From the NCBI GenBank assembly GCA_030951065.1, contig JAUZQH010000215.1:1-6931 (forward strand): a DNA stretch of 6,931 bases, written 5' to 3'. Every line of letters starts with the position of its first letter. The stretch's first letter is position 1. The stretch comes from Mariprofundus sp. Lineage in GTDB: Bacteria; Pseudomonadota; Zetaproteobacteria; Mariprofundales; Mariprofundaceae. Below the pieces are notes generated by a model. It was not told where the DNA came from, did not search any database, and worked only from the letters and a program-made list of their open reading frames with translations. Below, one piece after another: positions 5,954 to 6,931 of the stretch. The position numbers and the translations under genes were made by a program.

Positions 5954-6611
5954 CCGCGCGTTCGATCTGTTGTTGTTTCCAGTCCCGGTGTCGGCACATA
6001 ATCTCGATGACCTCCTGTACATCATCGGTGACGGTAACCAGATCAAGATCACTGGCTGAAATCATACCTGTGTCCAGCAGCGTGGTGCGCGACCAGTCGA
6101 GCAGGCCTTGCCAGAAATCCGTACCGAACAACACCAGAGGCAGTGGATGGATTTTATGTGTCTGCATCAGGGTCAGTGCCTCAAAAAACTCATCCAGTGT
6201 TCCAAAGCCGCCCGGCATGCAGACATAACCCATGGATTGTTTAACAAACATAACCTTGCGTACAAAGAAATAACGAAATTGCAGGGAAACATCCTGATAA
6301 GTATTCGGATGTTGCTCCTGCGGCAGGTCAATATTCAGTCCGATGGAATGTGATCTTCCTTCCGATGCCCCCCGGTTGGCCGCTTCCATGATGCCAGGCC
6401 CGCCACCGGTAATAATATTGAAATTCACTTCGGCCAGACCTTTGGCCAGTTGTCTGGCCGTTTCATAGTAGGGATCACTGGGTTGCAGTCGGGCTGAACC
6501 GAAAATGGTAATGGCGAAATCCATCGGTGACAGTTTGTCGATACCTTCGGTGAATTCACTGATAATTCGAAATATACGCCAGGCTTCCGGTCCTTTCAGA
6601 TCTTCAATCAT
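5937..6611 (-). CDS. LOG-family nucleotide phosphoribohydrolase (TIGR00730 type)
   Basis: A 224-residue cytoplasmic Rossmann-fold enzyme of the LOG/lysine-decarboxylase-like family, which cleaves the N-glycosidic bond of nucleoside 5'-monophosphates. Plant and some bacterial members activate cytokinins; many bacterial ones act on AMP or related nucleotides. Visible motifs in order are FGSAR (37-41), TGGGPGIMEAANRG (68-81), FRYFFVRKVMF (112-122) and the active-site PGGFGTLDEFFE (133-144). These hold the Arg, Lys and Glu residues expected for catalysis, so the enzyme looks intact. The ATG at 6611 follows TGGAGA with 8 bases of spacing. The N-terminal stretch before FGSAR (about 36 residues) is that of the longer bacterial members with an extra helical lead. 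It is transcribed alone and converges on the membrane-protein gene. Old annotations as lysine decarboxylase are wrong for this motif set. The physiological substrate is not determinable here. Confidence 0.9.
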   Translation of the reverse strand: MIEDLKGPEAWRIFRIISEFTEGIDKLSPMDFAITIFGSARLQPSDPYYETARQLAKGLAEVNFNIITGGGPGIMEAANRGASEGRSHSIGLNIDLPQEQHPNTYQDVSLQFRYFFVRKVMFVKQSMGYVCMPGGFGTLDEFFEALTLMQTHKIHPLPLVLFGTDFWQGLLDWSRTTLLDTGMISASDLDLVTVTDDVQEVIEIMCRHRDWKQQQIERAAKDKE

Positions 6612-6647
6612 GATTATTCTCCAGGTCGTTCGGTTTGTTCAATGTAG

Positions 6648-6697
6648 AGCGGAACAGACCGCTACCGATAGTCATCGTCTGGCCGGGAGATGGCCAG
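6648..6697. repeat. Two small palindromes in the spacer upstream of the LOG gene
   Basis: AGCGG/CCGCT (6648-6652 and 6659-6663, 6-base loop) and CTGGCC/GGCCAG (6679-6684 and 6692-6697, 7-base loop) lie in the 132-base non-coding spacer between the LOG start and the receiver-domain gene. Neither is followed by a T tract on either strand. They could be weak terminator remnants or leader structure of the LOG transcript. No clear promoter hexamers were seen here. Confidence 0.35.
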
Positions 6698-6721
6698 GTT
6701 TCATTCCGGCAAAGGTTGTTT

Positions 6722-6764
6722 ACCCGGTTATTCATGTGCTGATTCACGCATTGATTAACCGGGT
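6722..6764. repeat. Nine-base inverted repeat spanning the stop codon of the receiver gene
   Basis: ACCCGGTTA (6722-6730) and TAACCGGGT (6756-6764) are perfect complements separated by 25 bases, enclosing the stop codon at 6744-6746. One arm is inside the coding sequence. On the minus strand no T run follows, so it is not a standard terminator; it may be an mRNA 3' stabilising structure or chance. Confidence 0.45.
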
Positions 6765-6931
6765 GATTTTGCTGCTCAGTGTTTCAATGGAAAAAGGTTT
6801 TTCTATGATTTTATCCATGTGGATATCGTCTTTATTATTTGATGCCCCCGGTTTATCATAACCTGTAGCAAACAGGACAGGGGCTGACATATCCATGCTG
6901 TGAATTTTTTCAGCAGCGGCTCTGCCTCCCA
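6744..6931 (-). CDS. CheY-like receiver domain, C-terminal end (runs off the right edge)
   Basis: The last 61 residues of a protein end in the second half of a receiver domain. APVLFATGYD (16-25) is beta-4 with the conserved Thr/Ser-Gly region, and IIEKPFSIETLSSKI (41-55) holds the invariant Lys-Pro pair (Lys44-Pro45) and the final helix, after which the protein stops. There is no output domain after the receiver, so this is either a stand-alone regulator or the terminal receiver of a hybrid sensor kinase; the visible part cannot decide. Between the two blocks, the segment PGASNNKDDIHMDK (27-40) is a few residues longer and more polar than in canonical receivers. The phospho-acceptor aspartate lies outside the window. 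Confidence 0.8.
   Translation of the reverse strand, partial: GGRAAAEKIHSMDMSAPVLFATGYDKPGASNNKDDIHMDKIIEKPFSIETLSSKITRLINA

Noticed and set aside
6505..6861. 118-codon plus-strand frame running from the LOG gene through the spacer into the receiver gene
   Set aside because: Most of it is antisense to two supported genes, with no motif and no ribosome site.
1..6931. Mobile elements, CRISPR arrays, tRNA or a dedicated defence system
   Set aside because: No transposase or integrase, spaced repeats, cloverleaf or defence-type gene was seen; genes are ordinary metabolic and regulatory families.

Overview
The window is a chromosomal stretch from a Gram-negative bacterium of the Pseudomonadota type. 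It carries a TonB-dependent outer-membrane receptor, a quinone- and redox-responsive RegB/RegA (PrrBA, RoxSR) two-component pair, a periplasmic diheme cytochrome c peroxidase, and a DsrE2/TusA sulfur-carrier pair. This mix suggests a respiring gamma- or zetaproteobacterium that may use reduced sulfur compounds, but lineage cannot be fixed from sequence reading alone. Coding density is high and no intergenic stretch exceeds about 160 bases. No tRNA, rRNA, insertion sequence, phage gene or CRISPR array was seen.

Layout from left to right. Bases 1-280 (minus strand) hold the N-terminus of a TonB-dependent receptor, cut by the window edge. It diverges from regB-regA (431-2247, plus strand) across a 150-base spacer that contains a RegA-like binding box. 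A PerR-type Fur-family repressor (2253-2669, minus) diverges from a diheme cytochrome c peroxidase (2726-3718, plus). A candidate promoter for the peroxidase is overlaid by a helically phased direct repeat that could be the operator, and the peroxidase is followed by a good intrinsic terminator (3766-3800).

Next comes a minus-strand dsrE2-tusA operon (4623-3890), which diverges from a plus-strand pair: a nitrobindin/FABP-like beta-barrel protein (4780-5358) and a NnrU/isoprenylcysteine-methyltransferase-like membrane protein (5369-5953). The latter converges on, and overlaps by 17 bases, a LOG-family phosphoribohydrolase (5937-6611, minus). The right edge holds the C-terminal end of a CheY-like receiver domain (6744-6931, minus), probably from a response regulator or hybrid kinase.

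Taken together, much of the window concerns redox state: electron-transport sensing (RegBA), peroxide sensing and removal (PerR and peroxidase), sulfane-sulfur transfer (DsrE2, TusA) and possibly heme/NO chemistry (nitrobindin-like, NnrU-like). These look like small neighbouring transcription units rather than one dedicated pathway. All recognisable proteins belong to known families. The most original content is in the regulatory spacers, not in a new multi-gene system.
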